From NCBI RefSeq assembly GCF_024679095.1, contig NC_066509.1, forward strand, positions 20,919,574 through 20,983,573: DNA of 64,000 nucleotides. The letters run 5' to 3'. The notes beneath the pieces are model-generated. The model saw nothing but the letters and a program-made list of their open reading frames with translations, did no database searches and was not told the origin of the DNA. Shown here piece after piece: positions 1 through 11,791 of the stretch. Made by a program: the position numbers and the translations under genes. Source of the stretch: Eriocheir sinensis. Taxonomy: Eukaryota > Arthropoda > Malacostraca > Decapoda > Varunidae. Each line of letters begins with the position of its first letter. Position 1 is the first letter of the stretch.

Positions 1-117
1 GCAAAACGAAGCTGGAATCAAAGGCAGCGAAAAAAAAGTGATAGAGAAAGGACGCGGACAAGGAGGAAGGCATTGGATGAAAGGGGCGCTGAGATTGAGG
101 GAAGGAAGATGAAAACG

Positions 118-306
<189 letters not shown>

Positions 307-376
307 AACATCACCTCAACCATTTTTCGGCTAAATTCAATTAACACGGTGTGATTTCAAAGCCTCGCCGCCCTCA

Positions 377-490
377 GATGTTCCCTTCATATGTGCCTTT
401 CAGGTGTTCCCTTCAGGTGTTTCCCTTTAGGTGTTCCTCGCAGTTGTCCCTTCATGTGTCCCTTCAGGTCTTCCTCTCATGTCTTCCCTC
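377..490. repeat. Degenerate short tandem repeat
   Basis: About seven imperfect units of 14-16 bp around TTCCCTTCAGGTGT, for example near 384, 400, 414 and 450. No gene is visible. It is too diverged for an exact period by eye. Confidence 0.6.
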
Positions 491-529
491 TGGTCACTAA
501 GAAATGACGTCACATTTTACCAGGGGACA

Positions 530-1000
530 CTTGGCGCAGGTAAGGTAGGGACAGTTAACTAGATACAGGGCCAGGTGGGGCAGGTGAGGCCGCAGGAAGA
601 CGAGGCGTTGGAAGGGCAAAGAGTGGACAGGTGAGGAGGTATGCATGAACCAGGTAAGGGAAGGTCAAGGGAGGGCTTGTTAGGGCAGGTGAGGGCGCAG
701 GAAAGGGAAGTTAGGTATGGACAGGTTAAGTGAGACAGTTGATGTCAAACGAAGACATTGTGAGGTGCATCGGCCAGGTCAGGTCAAGGGATGTATGACT
801 GAGGTAAAGAAAGGTAAGATGAGACTCTATATATAAAGTAAATCGGCCAGCTGTCTCTAGGGAAAGGCAGCTTTCGAAGTACAGAAGCCATAAGGGATCC
901 CATAGGATAGGTGAAAAGAAAACAGGTGTGGTGAAGCCATGAAAGGTGAAAGACTTTTGATTTACGTGGACAAAGTGAGGCCAGGTGAGGTCACAAGTAG
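530..1000. repeat. CAGGTRAGG-rich diffuse repeat
   Basis: The nonamer CAGGTAAGG or CAGGTGAGG, or a one-base variant, recurs irregularly (about 537, 569, 580, 629, 651, 685, 730, 776, 972). It matches the consensus 5' splice donor. No exon is recognisable around it, so it is treated as a diffuse repeat. Confidence 0.5.
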
Positions 1001-3320
1001 TACAGGTGGCGCAAATGTTTATAAGCTAATGCATGAAAAAAATAATCTGCTTCTTCCATATCCAGAGGAGCGTTGTTGATGTCGAAATAACGAGTAACTT
1101 TAATATTTTTGTTGTTGTAAATGGTCACCGGATTAAGTTTTCAAGTAAATACACATTATGAAGAGTAAATTCCATAAATGTGTGTTAGCCTCAAAAGGCA
1201 TCAAGACTAACTCAGTAATGTCATCCGTGATAAAATTGCGACATGGATCATTTTAGACTCATTTTATGTTCAAGTTGTGAGTAGCGCGAGGCGGCGGGCG
1301 GCATAAATTACTTCATGTTCGTTAGTTAATAAATGTGTCGAAAATATTTCAGTGATGTTGGGAAATGAAACTGAAAACTTGGACAATAATGGACTCTGAA
1401 TATGTTGATGTTTAAGCATAAATTCACACGAGGTTGCTGCGTAGATCAAGAAATAGTAAATAATTAACGTGCGTTGTTTGTTAAAAGTGTAAAGATTAAC
1501 TCAGTATTTTTAGTTGTTATACCGAACTGCGTGGGGTTTAATTGGATCAGAATTTTCTGTAGAACTTGCTTTTGTCCTTATCTTTTTTTTTTGTCGTTTT
1601 TTTTATGTACATATTATTTTTTTCCTTAAGCTTTGTTTTTCTAAGCCTTGGCTCTGTGTCTATACGTTTTGCTGTGTTCTTTCCGTAGGTCTTGTTATTT
1701 TCTGGTTGTCTTGGTATTTTGTTTATAGGTCTTGACGTGTTTTCCGTACGCCTTGCTCTTCCTTCCTTTCTCACACATCCTTCTCTCCCCGTACAAACAT
1801 AACATTAGTAAAAGCTCATGTTCCATCACAAGCCGCACGAGGCGGCAGTGTACCTTCAAGGAAATCGAAGACGAGAAGAAAAACGTGGCTCATGTTTTCA
1901 GAACCAGTGTCAGTGTTCGGGCGTGGGGAAACATTCTCATCACCTGTTATATATCGGCGACTGGTGAATAATTCCGCAGGCCCAGACGCGGCGAGGGAGG
2001 GTCAAGTAACGGTACAGGTGCGGGCACACGCCATAGCTGCGCGTAGCCTCGGTGCTCAGCGGGTGAAGTGGCGCGGATGAAACACCGTCAGGACGTGGCT
2101 TTCCCGGCGAAGACTGGCGAATAAGATTTTTTAATAAGAAGATATTTTTTTTTTTTTCAAAAATAAGTTCCTTTGGGGGGTTACAAGTGGTTTGTGTTTG
2201 CTGTTCAAGGGTGTTCTGCAGACTCTTTGCGTGACCTTTGACTTTCTTCTTCTGCTGTTGTTCTTGTTTGATTGATTTACCGTAGCGTAGACGGGTGTTA
2301 GTGCCAATGAATATTTTTGGGGGGAAGTAGTTTTCTCTAATATACAAGACTGTTCTTTGGATTTTTAACATAAGTCACACTCACTCACTGGCGGCATGTT
2401 GTTACTATTTTTGTTTTCTTTTGTTTACTGTCGCGGAGGGGATCAAGTTCTGAGTCAGTGTTTTATTGTGCGGGAGGTTGTGTGTTTTTCTTGATTTTTA
2501 TGTTATACTTATATTTGGTATTTCGCAATCGGTTGCCCATTTTCTGTCAATTTGTTGTCCTCTCTCCTACAGTCGTGTCCTGACACCTCCCATGTCTTGA
2601 TTTTAAATATATTTGTTGTGCCGCATACTTTCGTCTGGTATTTTTCTCATTTTGCGGCTCTTCATATCCAATGTAGTGATTAGTAGCATCCACCTCTCCG
2701 TTCCTCCTTGGGCATTCCTCACTTTCCTCTCACTTGTCACGGCGGAGAGAACGACGCGCTCCAGGCACTGACTGTCTCTCCATCTCAATCTGTTACAGTG
2801 TTCTCCGGAAACACTCACAAAGGCTTGTACGTCGTTTTATTTCCAGTTCAAGTGAGGGATTTGTTTGTGTTAGTTTGTATTAGTTGTTAGTGTAGATAAT
2901 CATTTACTGTTTCTCGAGCTTTGTCGTGGATGTCGATTTTGATTTGAACATTGTTGGATATTCCTTTATAATTTTTATGAGTCTAGTGATAGTTTGACGA
3001 GGCTTCTGCACCATGAATGCGAAAACACTCATGAAAACCCTGTGCAATAATCTCCTTTGTGGCTTTAAGATATACTTGTTGTGAGCCGAAAGCGTCTGAG
3101 TTATACAGTTATAATCACGCACCTTACTCATTTATTTATCTTCTTCACTCACAGTTTTCTCTTCAGCTGCCACACTAACACTATATTTCACCTCGACCTC
3201 CTGAAACACTGCCGCCCCAGAGATAAAAGCAAATCACCGAGAAAAATAGATATTGCTGACTCCCCTCTCGTAAATGTCTGGCGAAATAAGGAAGGCAGGT
3301 AGGTCGTCAGGTGTTCCATA
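1000..3320. other. Non-coding stretch without recognisable gene
   Basis: AT-rich, mostly unique-looking sequence. Open frames are short (under about 145 codons), overlap on both strands and show no familiar motif. The slightly GC-richer patch at 1840-2100 carries no recognisable domain. Confidence 0.5.
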
Positions 3321-3339
3321 TTAGGGTTTCCGTGATTGT

Positions 3340-3960
3340 CCCGTGAGTAAGTGAGGACTGGTGAGGAGTTCATGAAGGTATCTGGAGAAAAAGGCGAGGT
3401 AGGGGGAGAGGCAGATGGAGGGAGGGAGGGTTGGGGGAAGTGGTGACGGGGAAGAAGTAAGGAAAGAAAATGGGTGGTGGTGATGGTGGGGGGGAAATAA
3501 ATGTAAAGGAAGGGGGAAAGACGGATTATATAGAGTTTGTGGCGGTGTTGGTGATGGTGGAGAGGCATGGAGGAGAGGAAGAGAAAGAGAGACAGAAAGG
3601 AGAGTTGGCAGTGGTATTAGTGGTGGTGATTTTGGGGAAGAAAAAACGGAGAATGAGACAGTACAGGTGGTGGATGTGGTGGTGATTGTAGTGGAAGGAA
3701 GTGGATGAGGGAGAGAAGAACATAAAATCAAGTGGTGGTTGATGTGGAGAGAAAGAAGGTGCTGTTGAAGAGAGGTCTGAGAGTGGTGATGGTGGTGGTG
3801 AAAGTGGAGGCGGTGCGTTAGGCGGTGGAAAGAAGTCAGGGAGAGGACAAACGACTCTTGGTAGTGGATTTGTGGTGGTTTAAAGAGGAGTTGGAGCGAT
3901 GCATGTCTGACGAGGTGGAGTGATGAGTGGATTATGCTGATGGATGTGGTAATAATGGTC
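3340..3960. repeat. G-rich GGT/GGA low-complexity tract
   Basis: The plus strand is dominated by G and A or T in GGTGGTG, GGAGGGA and GGTGATG words. Apparent frames rich in Ser/Pro/His on the minus strand or Gly/Val on the plus strand are composition artefacts. Confidence 0.75.
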
Positions 3961-4087
3961 GGGGTGATCTTGGAAATGAAGGAAAGGACATAAGACTTGT
4001 TGAAATGAATAAGTAATGACGAGAAGATAGACGATTACATATTTGTGAAGGTGGAGGGATGGAAGAGGTGGTAGATGTGGTAATAAT

Positions 4088-4123
4088 GCACTACTGCTAC
4101 TACTACTACTATGACTACTACTA

Positions 4124-4161
<38 letters not shown>
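4088..4161. repeat. (CTA)n microsatellite abutting the 3' end of the R2-like element
   Basis: About 24 CTA/ACT units with a few substitutions. Read on the minus strand it is (TAG)n. It begins only about 28 bp after the stop codon (TAG at 4188-4190) of the minus-strand element. A matching array lies beyond the other end at 8035-8098. Confidence 0.9.
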
Positions 4162-4162
<1 letters not shown>

Positions 4163-4187
4163 TACGTCTAGATCCCCCTTTCCTTCC

Positions 4188-5012
4188 CTACTCAAGTCCC
4201 TCCCGACCCACCCTAATGTCACTCTCCACCACTGTGGCTTCATAGTCCATATTGGAGAAGTTGGTGGCTTTTGGGCCAGAGTGTCTGGTGCCCCTGAGAC
4301 ATAGGATGGCCGACCTGAGCAGGGAGAACGAGAGGCGACACCTCATCCAGGCGACAACGTGACTCCTTGGCTGATGCTTCTTTTCTGAGATTAGTTCCGC
4401 GAGGCGTGCGTAGACGCATTGGGGCCTGGAACCCATCCCGCCGGATGTGGTGAAGACAAGGGGGGTGAAGCTGCCCTGATCCACATGTTGGATTCTTTCA
4501 CCGTATGCCCTTGTCTTCTCCTGCTCGTTCCTGTGGTGGGCGGCTTGCAGGGGCAGCTCACGGTGACAGGCAGCCATCGGGTCGAATATGCGGATGTCCA
4601 TGAACGCCCGCTGTCCGCGCACCCAGAATCCGCGGGCACTTACATCAACCCGTGCCTCCTGTGAGGTATTGGCTGTCCTGTACCGAAGGTGTTCGCCGTC
4701 CAGGGGAAGCAGTGCCGGCTCGTTAGTGACGTCTTGGCATACCTCCCCGAGCATGCTGGCTGTCAGATCCCTCACTTCATCGTGTCGAATACAGACGAAG
4801 CCTCCTTTTTTACATGTCATGGTGTGGGTGACATCATTTGGTGATCCACATGAACAGAGATCAAGCAGTCCCTCAATCGGCCAGCCATATCTCAGAGCAA
4901 TGGCGTCGACAAATTCTTGTTTGTTGAGGCTGAAGCCCTTTGCTCTGATTGGTAATGATGTTAGCCAGTTAGAGGCGCCTGCCTCCCGTGCTGTGTGTAT
5001 TTTTCTACCCAT
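4188..5012 (-). pseudogene. R2-like ORF, C-terminal Cys/His knuckle and restriction-like endonuclease
   Basis: This 274-codon open segment is in frame with the RT. It carries a helical segment (NKQEFVDAIALRYGW), then the knuckle CSCGSPNDVTHTMTCKKGG (C-x-C ... H-x3-C) followed by RHDEVRD. After that comes a PD-(D/E)XK-like block with ARVDVSARGFW, FMDIRIFDP, and E-x3-K-x2-AY further on. This arrangement characterises the restriction-like endonuclease of target-specific non-LTR elements, which nicks the target DNA. The segment ends with TAG at 4188-4190. The domain is open and its candidate catalytic residues are present, so this part is well preserved. The endonuclease assignment is family knowledge plus motif reading, not a computed match. 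Confidence 0.8.
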
Positions 5013-5054
5013 TTATGTGGACAGGTGGTGTGTAAGACGGTCCAGCTCGTCTTT

Positions 5055-5925
5055 TTAGGCCTGTTGCCTTTCTTCTGAGATTTTTCTTTTAATATATCTT
5101 ATTTCTGTTTGGTCTATCTCGCCCTCTGCCTCCTGAGCGATGATCCTGTTGATGAGTGACCTGGTAAGGCTGATGGAGTTTTGGTTCTCCTTATCAGCCA
5201 GCTTCTCAGCGTTGGTGATCCCCATCCCACCCAGTCTTGGGGGAAGTGCTAGCATATCCCTCTGATATTTCACCAGCGCCGGCAAGAATAGATTCTTGAC
5301 GGCATTTTCCAGTGGTCGGAGGAGTGGACTGATGCCGGGGATGGTGCGCATCAGGAACGTCCACCGATGTTGGATGCCGTGGGTGTACGCTGAATAGGCA
5401 GCGTGTGGCTCAGTCTTGGCAATGTCAGACAAAGCTTTTATTTCCTCCACCCATTCAGCTACTTTGTCTCCCACGTACTCCTTCTTATATAACTCTGTCC
5501 CGATCACTGCACCTAAGTGTCGTTGTCCGTCTTTTGTCACAATGACGCCACTTCCTCTAAAAGTTTCTGCGGCATGGTCATAATGTTCAGGTTTGGCAAT
5601 AAGAACAGACTTGGTGGCGTTAGGGATGTATCCTATCTCAGGGCCGGCGGTGTTCACAGTGTCCCACCACCTTTTTAAGTCTGAGATTTTACCAGCACCT
5701 GAGAGGTCATCCGCATAAGCCACCTGTTTCACCCGTGTTTCTGCGAACGCGATTTCATTTTGGAGGACTGATAGGCCCAGGGTGTACATAGCCATGGCTA
5801 TTGGGTCACCTTGTGTTGTTCCCTCAGATGATTTTAACACTTTCACTTTTCCACTGTGGCTATTTATGTATAAGTCGGTCGGGTATGTATAGGTGTTTTC
5901 GACATACATAGCTAAGCTACTATTA
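5055..5925 (-). pseudogene. R2-like ORF, RT palm and thumb
   Basis: This continues the same reading frame beyond the inserted element, resuming at a conserved YVENTYTY segment. RT motif B is EGTTQGDPIAMAMY and motif C is QVAYADDLSGAG, both with catalytic residues intact. After these come IGYIPNATKSVLIAKPEH, a HLGAVIG block and a thumb-like helical region with LALPPRLGGMGITNAEKLAD. It ends at TAA 5055, and the same frame reopens 18 codons later after a further TAA at 5013. RT chemistry would be target-primed cDNA synthesis. The separate pieces are enzymatically dead in this copy. Confidence 0.85.
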
Positions 5926-6780
5926 TTTTCGATTGGGGCAAGAAGAACCTGGTGTCCTTCAACGCCTCAAAAACACAGTTTCTCCACCTATCCACTCGAC
6001 ACAATCTTCCAAACAACTATCCCCTATTCTTTGACAACACCCAGCTATCACCTTCCTCAACACTAAACATCCTCGGTCTATCCTTAACTCAAAATCTCAA
6101 CTGGAAACTTCATATCTCATCTCTTACTAAATCAGCTTCCTCGAGGCTGGGCGTTCTGTACCGTCTCCGCCAGTTCTTCTCCCCTGCACAGTTGCTGTCC
6201 ATATACAGGGGCCTTATCCGCCCTCGTATGGAGTATGCATCTCATGTGTGGGGGGGCTCCACTCACACAGCTCTTCTGGACAGAGTGGAGGCTAAGGCTC
6301 TTCGTCTCATCAGCTCTCCTCCTCATACTGATAGTTTTCTACCTCTTAAATTCCGTCGCAATGTTGCCTCTCTTTCTATCTTCTATCGATATTTCCACGC
6401 TGACTGCTCTTCTGAACTTGCTAACTGCATGCCTCCCCCCCTCCCGCGGCCCCGCTGCACTCGACTTTCTACTCATGCTCATCCCTATACTGTCCAAACC
6501 CCTTATGCAAGAGTTAACCAGCATCTTCACTCTTTCATCCCTCACGCTGGTAAACTCTGGAACAATCTTCCTTCATCTGTATTTCCTCCTGCCTACGACT
6601 TGAACTTTTTCAAGAGGAGGGTATCAGGACACCTCTCCTCCTGTATATGATCTTCCTTTCGGCCACCTCTTTTGCTTTACTTTAGGAGCAGCGAGTAGCG
6701 GACTTTTTTTTATTATTTTTTTCTTTTTTTGTTGCCCTTGAGCTGCCTCCTTTGTTGTAAAAAAAAAGAAGAAAAAAAAG
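5926..6780 (+). mobile_element. Jockey-like retrotransposon, 5'-truncated copy A
   Basis: This 3' fragment is nested in the R2-like element in opposite orientation. An open frame (5952-6650) encodes the C-terminal part of ORF2 after the RT palm: KTQFLHLSTRHNLPNNYPLF, a RLGVLYRLRQFFSPAQLL helix, RPRMEYASHVWGGSTH, and ending near [18 protein letters not shown]. The 3' UTR contains GAGCAGCGAGTAGCGG, a T-rich stretch, TTGCCCTTGAGCTGCC and a terminal TTGTAAAAAAAAAG tail. The same family occurs at 13659, 31073, 41140, 46035, 50080-54685 and 57525. No clear target-site duplication is visible. Confidence 0.88.
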
Positions 6781-8039
6781 ATAGGGCACTTGGTTTTAAT
6801 GTTGTGTATCATAGTCTTTCTATTTATTGTGTTGAAGACATTTTTGGCGTCAACAAGAAGCACTGCTTCGCACTCCACGTGGTCGAATATCTCCTGCATG
6901 GCATGGACTGCTGCTTCTCCTCCTACCTGCTGTCCCGCACAAACTTGGAGGTTCCCTGCTGCCATTCTCACATCTTCTTTGACGACAGCCATGATGCATT
7001 TGCCTACGATGCGCAGCAGGACTTCTCCGACTCCTATAGGCCTGCATCCCGGCCTCTTGTCCAGGGGAATGAGGCGGCATGCCGTCAGGGCGTTCACATA
7101 GTGGCAGTTAGAGGAGGCGAGTTTTCTTGCCAGTGCTGCAATGGTGTTGCGCAAGTCACCAGCTGCATTGCCAATGTTGGCGCTGCTCAGCAAGCTTCGC
7201 CATCCCCGTGCATCAAGTCCTGAGGGCCCCGCGCTGCCACGAATCTGGAGGGCCTTCTTCCACACCATCTCTCCTGTTATCCTTTCGTATATAACAGGAT
7301 TCGGTGGTTGGTGACATCCTGCCAGTCTCAGTCCCTTCAGGTCACTCAGTGGAGGATGTTTTTCCTTGAGTTGATTGATCGTGTCCATGGTGAGTGGAAG
7401 CACATCCCGTGTGGAATCTTCTGACAAGGCTCGTGTTGCAGACGCAACATTGCCTTGTCGCATTTTGTCTGCAAACTTCCGGGCCCTGTCTTCTGTGGAG
7501 GTGTTGTTTTGTTGGGGTTCGGGGAGCCTCTCCTGTATGGCTCTGGCTTCTCCAAGGAGGGCATCTAACTCGTTAGTTTGCCACAAGGCAACTCGCCTTC
7601 TTAATGCCTCGATATTTTCGGCTTGTTTGGTTTTTGGGTGTGCTTTTTGGAGGAAGAGATTGGAGAGAGCGAATACAATTTTCAGGGATAGGGGCGCCAG
7701 TGGTGTGTTCTGGATGTAGTTATTTAACAGGGTGACAATTTATTGGATGATAAATGTCGTGGCTCCACATCTGGGTGGTTCAAAAAGATTTCTTGCAGAC
7801 CACCCAACAACTTCAAGGTATGTGTCATCCACCCACCTCGTTGCTTCCCCCTCCGCTAGCCCCTTCCAAGCAAAGCTTCCCCCGACCTCCGCCGCGCCCT
7901 GTCCAGTCGAAGAGGAAGAGTGATGAGGGGATGGTGGTAGTGGTGTTGGTAGTGGCAACATTGGAGGTGCCAATGGAAGGGGTGGTACCGGTTGAGAGGG
8001 ATATGGAGGTGGCGGTTGTGCAGCAGCTCCCTCCGACAC
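6781..8039 (-). pseudogene. R2-like ORF, N-terminal part and RT fingers/palm start (broken)
   Basis: This is the 5' half of the element's polyprotein. It starts with a Pro-rich segment directly after the (TAG)n array. A conserved block WVDDTYLEVVGWSARNLF follows, then a TAA stop at 7740, after which the same frame continues through LWQTNELDALLGEARAIQERL. The RT core follows: AGPSGLDARGWR, then LIPLDKRPGCRPIGVGEVL, and motif A as LLVDAKNVFNTINRKTMIHN (catalytic Asp present). The frame is cut after a Cys-Pro-Ile by the poly(A) end of jockey copy A. No initiator Met with clear context is visible, so the true N terminus, where a zinc finger would be expected, is probably missing. Confidence 0.8.
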
Positions 8040-8098
8040 TACTACTACTACTATTACTACTACTATTACTACTAGTCTACTATTACTACACTTTCTGC
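8035..8098. repeat. (CTA)n microsatellite at the 5' side of the R2-like element
   Basis: Imperfect CTA/TTA units of the same strand and phase type as the array at 4088-4161. The element's coding sequence begins immediately next to it. Confidence 0.88.
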
Positions 8099-8222
8099 TA
8101 TCACTACTTCCAAAGCTGCTTTTCTTGCTATCTGTTTTGTTATGCCAGTGTTAACTATAACCCAAACAGGCACATTATTTGAGAACGTAGTAAATTCATG
8201 TATGCTTCCTCAGTAATAAAAG

Positions 8223-8223
<1 letters not shown>

Positions 8224-8286
<63 letters not shown>

Positions 8287-8329
8287 CCACACACACACAC
8301 ACACACACAGACACACACACACAAACGCA

Positions 8330-8376
<47 letters not shown>

Positions 8377-8384
8377 ACACACAC
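8224..8384. repeat. (AC)n microsatellite, imperfect
   Basis: About 80 AC units with scattered A, C or G substitutions. Confidence 0.97.
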
Positions 8385-8614
8385 GTTTTTTTTTTTCCCC
8401 ACATCTTGACCTCGACACTAACGGAGAGTAATTTATTGAGTTCAAATTTTTATCCCGTTTTTGCTTCTCCAGCTCCTCCTCCTCTTCCTCTTCCTCCTTC
8501 TCTTCCTCCTCTTCCACTTTACTCTTTTTCATTTTTAACTGTGTTCTCGGTCTCTATTTTTTCTTCATTAGCAGCTTGGGGTGTTCATTTGTATAATTTT
8601 CCATCATATTATGC

Positions 8615-8825
<211 letters not shown>

Positions 8826-8939
8826 GATTTACATAGAAAATCAGACCACACAGACCCCATGGTCCAGACTAGGTGGTCTGTCCTTAAACCTAAGTGAATC
8901 TACACTAATCAGATGGCTCCAAAACGTTGCTTTTCTATT

Positions 8940-10897
8940 TTAGTTAATATTACGTTCAAGGAAGTGACGGTCGAGCTTGTTTTTAAAGGACTCAATCGTG
9001 TTACATTGGACCATTGACGGTGGGAGCTTATTCCATTCTCTCACTACAACGTTGGTGAAGAAAAATTTGGTGCAGTCTGAATTTACTTGTCTACATTTGA
9101 GTATTATGCCATTGTTCCTCGTTCGCAAAGTGTCATCGATCATAAACAATTTTGTTCTCTCTACATTCGTGAAACCTTTAATTATTTTAAAACATTCGAT
9201 CAGTTTTCCTCAGAGGCGACGTTTCTCATGAGAGAACATGTTAAGGGTGGAAAGCCTTTCTTCGTAGGATTTGTTGCACAAGGAAGGGATCATTTTTGTT
9301 CCCCGACGCTGATCACCTTCTAATTTAGCAATGTCCTTTGCATGGTGAGGATACCATAACTGTACCGCATATTCCAAGTGGGGTCTGACTAAACTATTGT
9401 AGAGCGGAAGTATTACATCTTTATTCTTGAATAAAAAGTTTATTTTAATGAAGCCCAACATTATGTTCGCTTTATTTGCTGCATCGATGCATTGATGTGA
9501 GAATTTGAGGTTTGACGCGATTTTGACCCCCAGGTCCTTAACGCATTGAACGCTTGTGAGTTGAACGCCGCGCATCTCGTAATCGAACTTCTTATTTCTT
9601 ATTAAACTTCAAGGACCTGGCACATGTCTACGTTAAAGGGCATCTCCCATCTATCCGACCAAGCTGAAATTTTGTGCAAATCCTCTTGTAGGCTTTGCCC
9701 GTCTTCGTCAGTGAGAACCGAGTTACCAATCTTTGTGTCGTCTGCAAATTTACTAATGCGATTATTGAGTCCAACATCCATGTCGATGATGTAAGTAATG
9801 AAGAGCACTGGGCCAAGAACCGAGCCCTGAGGAACGCCACTAGTGACCGGCGCCCACTCTGAGTTAAATCCGTCAATCACCACTCTTTGCTGTCTGTTGC
9901 TCAACCAATTCGCGATCCATTGGTTTACTTGACCGTCAATACCTATATGCTTTAATTTATAAAGAAATTTATGATATGGGACTTTATCAAACGCTTTCTG
10001 GAAATCAAGATAGACTACGTCCAATGATTTGGCTACGTCATAAACTGAGAAGAGGTCGTTATAAAAGGTCAATAGGTTTGATAGCCAAGATCTTTTGTTA
10101 CGGAAGCCATGTTGTGAATCCCCAATTAATGAATGGCTTTCGAGGTAACTCACAATTTTGACTCTAATTATGCTCTCAAGTAGCTTACCTACAATTGAAG
10201 TTAGACTAATGGGTCGGAAGTTACCTGGTATTTTTTTGTCTCCTTTCTTAAAAATCGGTGTCACGTTAGCCTTTTTCCAATCCGAAGGGACGATGCCTTG
10301 TTGCAAGGACATATTGAATACGATTGTGAGGGAGGAGACTATTTCGCTCTTTGTTTCTTTAAGCAGTATAGGATATACTTTATCGGGTCCGAGACTTTTA
10401 TTTGTTTTAAGTGAATGGAGAACTTTAAGGACGTCATCGATTGTCATTTAAAAATTAGGCAATGCATGCTCTAGATTTACATTAGTGCTGGTGCTGGTGG
10501 TAGTGGGAGGAAGACTGTTAGTATAAAATACCGAGGAAAAGTAACTATTTAAGAGGTCTGCAATGTGTTGGCTGCCAGTCATTACTGCACCGTCGCTGTA
10601 TGTTAAAGGTCCAATTCCACTTCTGATCGACTTTCTGTTGTTTATGTAACTGAAGAAAGATTTCGGATTATTTTTACAGTTGGCTGCAATATTTTCTTCA
10701 TATCTACGCTTTGCCTGACATACTAATCTTTTTACTCGTCGCCTGGCATCGTTATAAAGTCTAATGTTTTCGGGCGTACTTTTTTCTTTCTTTAACCTGT
10801 AAAACAATTTTCTCTCCTTGATTGAGTGTTTAATTTCGCTATTAAACCAAGGTGGGCTTTTTATTAGTGTTACTTCGCTTCTCGCACACGGGGACAA
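8940..10897 (-). pseudogene. CR1-a ORF2, reverse transcriptase and C-terminal domain (broken)
   Basis: The linker segment (10897-10448) contains KNNPKSFFSYINNRKS. The RT core is open at 10447-9602: KKANVTPIFKKGDKK, FRPISLTSIVGKLLE, motif A VVYLDFQKAFDKVPYHK, motif [16 protein letters not shown] and motif C KFADDTKIG, with all catalytic Asp residues present. A frameshift near 9600 leads to 9575-9210 (KDLGVKIASNLKFS, VRPHLEYAVQLWYP). Another leads to 9149-8940 (TKFFFTNVVVREWNKLPPS), ending at the natural stop. It is the product of a formerly active element. Confidence 0.85.
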
Positions 10898-11039
10898 ATG
10901 TGTTCTGCTGAGTGAGTAAGTGATTTTTAAAGCTTAGCCAGGCTTCCTCTACATAGCCGTCATCTGATAGTTGTATTTATGTTAGTTTTTGTCGGATTTC
11001 TACGAAGTTAGCTCTTTTGAAATTGGGCACTTTTACTTT

Positions 11040-11790
11040 ATTTTCAGTCACTGATATTTGAGCTCTAATGTCGATGCGCACTTATTTATGATCGCAAGAG
11101 TCGAGGTGTTCTCCTACCGTGACATTACTGACTAGGTTATCTTGGGTCATTATAACAAGGTCGAGTATGTTATTTTGTCGAGCTGGTTCAGAAACCATTT
11201 GGCTTAGATAATTCTCTTCTAGAAATTCGATCATTCTATGTGACTCGCCTTCTGTACCTGACAGTGTTGCCCAGTCGATATGGGGGAGGTTAAAGTCTCC
11301 TAATATCAGTGAGTCGCTGTTATTAAGTGACTGCCTTAAAACGCTGTACATTTCAAGGTCGTCATCGAGTGATTGCTCGGGAGGCCTGTAGGTGACAGAT
11401 ATATTTTAATTGACTTCTGCAATGTTTACTCGCACACAAAAATGTTCAACGTTACTGTCTCTTGGTGTTTTGTCAGTGGGTTGCAACTAGCTTTTGACAA
11501 AAAGGGCGACGCCACCGCCGCTACGGTTTACACGATCTTTGTTGAAGAGTCTATAGCCATCTATGTTGCATTCGGAGCTTAAATCAATATTTGTGGTGTC
11601 GATAAATGTTTCGGTTATAGCAATTATGTCAAAATTTTATGTTAGAGCAAGACATCTCAGTTCATCAAATTTGTTTGTTAGGCTACGCGCATTGAAACTA
11701 AGGATTTTTAAGTTATCTAGAGGCTTGGTAATAGAGGAGGTGGTACTTGCGGGATCACGGTTACGGATTTGTTGCGATGCATGGCGTCTA
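11040..11790 (-). pseudogene. CR1-a ORF2, AP endonuclease domain (broken)
   Basis: The domain nicks target DNA to prime reverse transcription. The region after ORF1 reads through LKILSFNARSLR-type and AITET-type motifs, better preserved in copy 2. The open segment 11082-11351 carries LGDFNLPHIDW (catalytic Asp/Asn), NNILDLVI and the terminal SCDHK, which replaces the usual SDH. Frame breaks occur between about 11350 and 11560 and again after 11082. The SCDHK variant also occurs in copy 2, so it seems to be a family feature rather than decay. Confidence 0.7.
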
Positions 11791-11791
11791 T

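Larger units (their letters stand above)
4162..8034 (-). mobile_element. R2-like non-LTR retrotransposon with restriction-like endonuclease, interrupted
   Basis: A single long reading frame runs on the minus strand from about 8039 to 4188. It is split by a foreign insertion at about 5926-6780 and broken by only three in-frame stops (TAA at 7740, 5055 and 5013). The order is N-terminal region, reverse transcriptase, then a Cys/His knuckle followed by a restriction-like endonuclease, which is the layout of R2/NeSL/R4-type elements. The 3' UTR is very short and runs straight into (TAG)n. The 5' side also stops at (TAG)n, so the copy is probably 5'-truncated. The exact clade cannot be assigned by eye. 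Confidence 0.85.
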
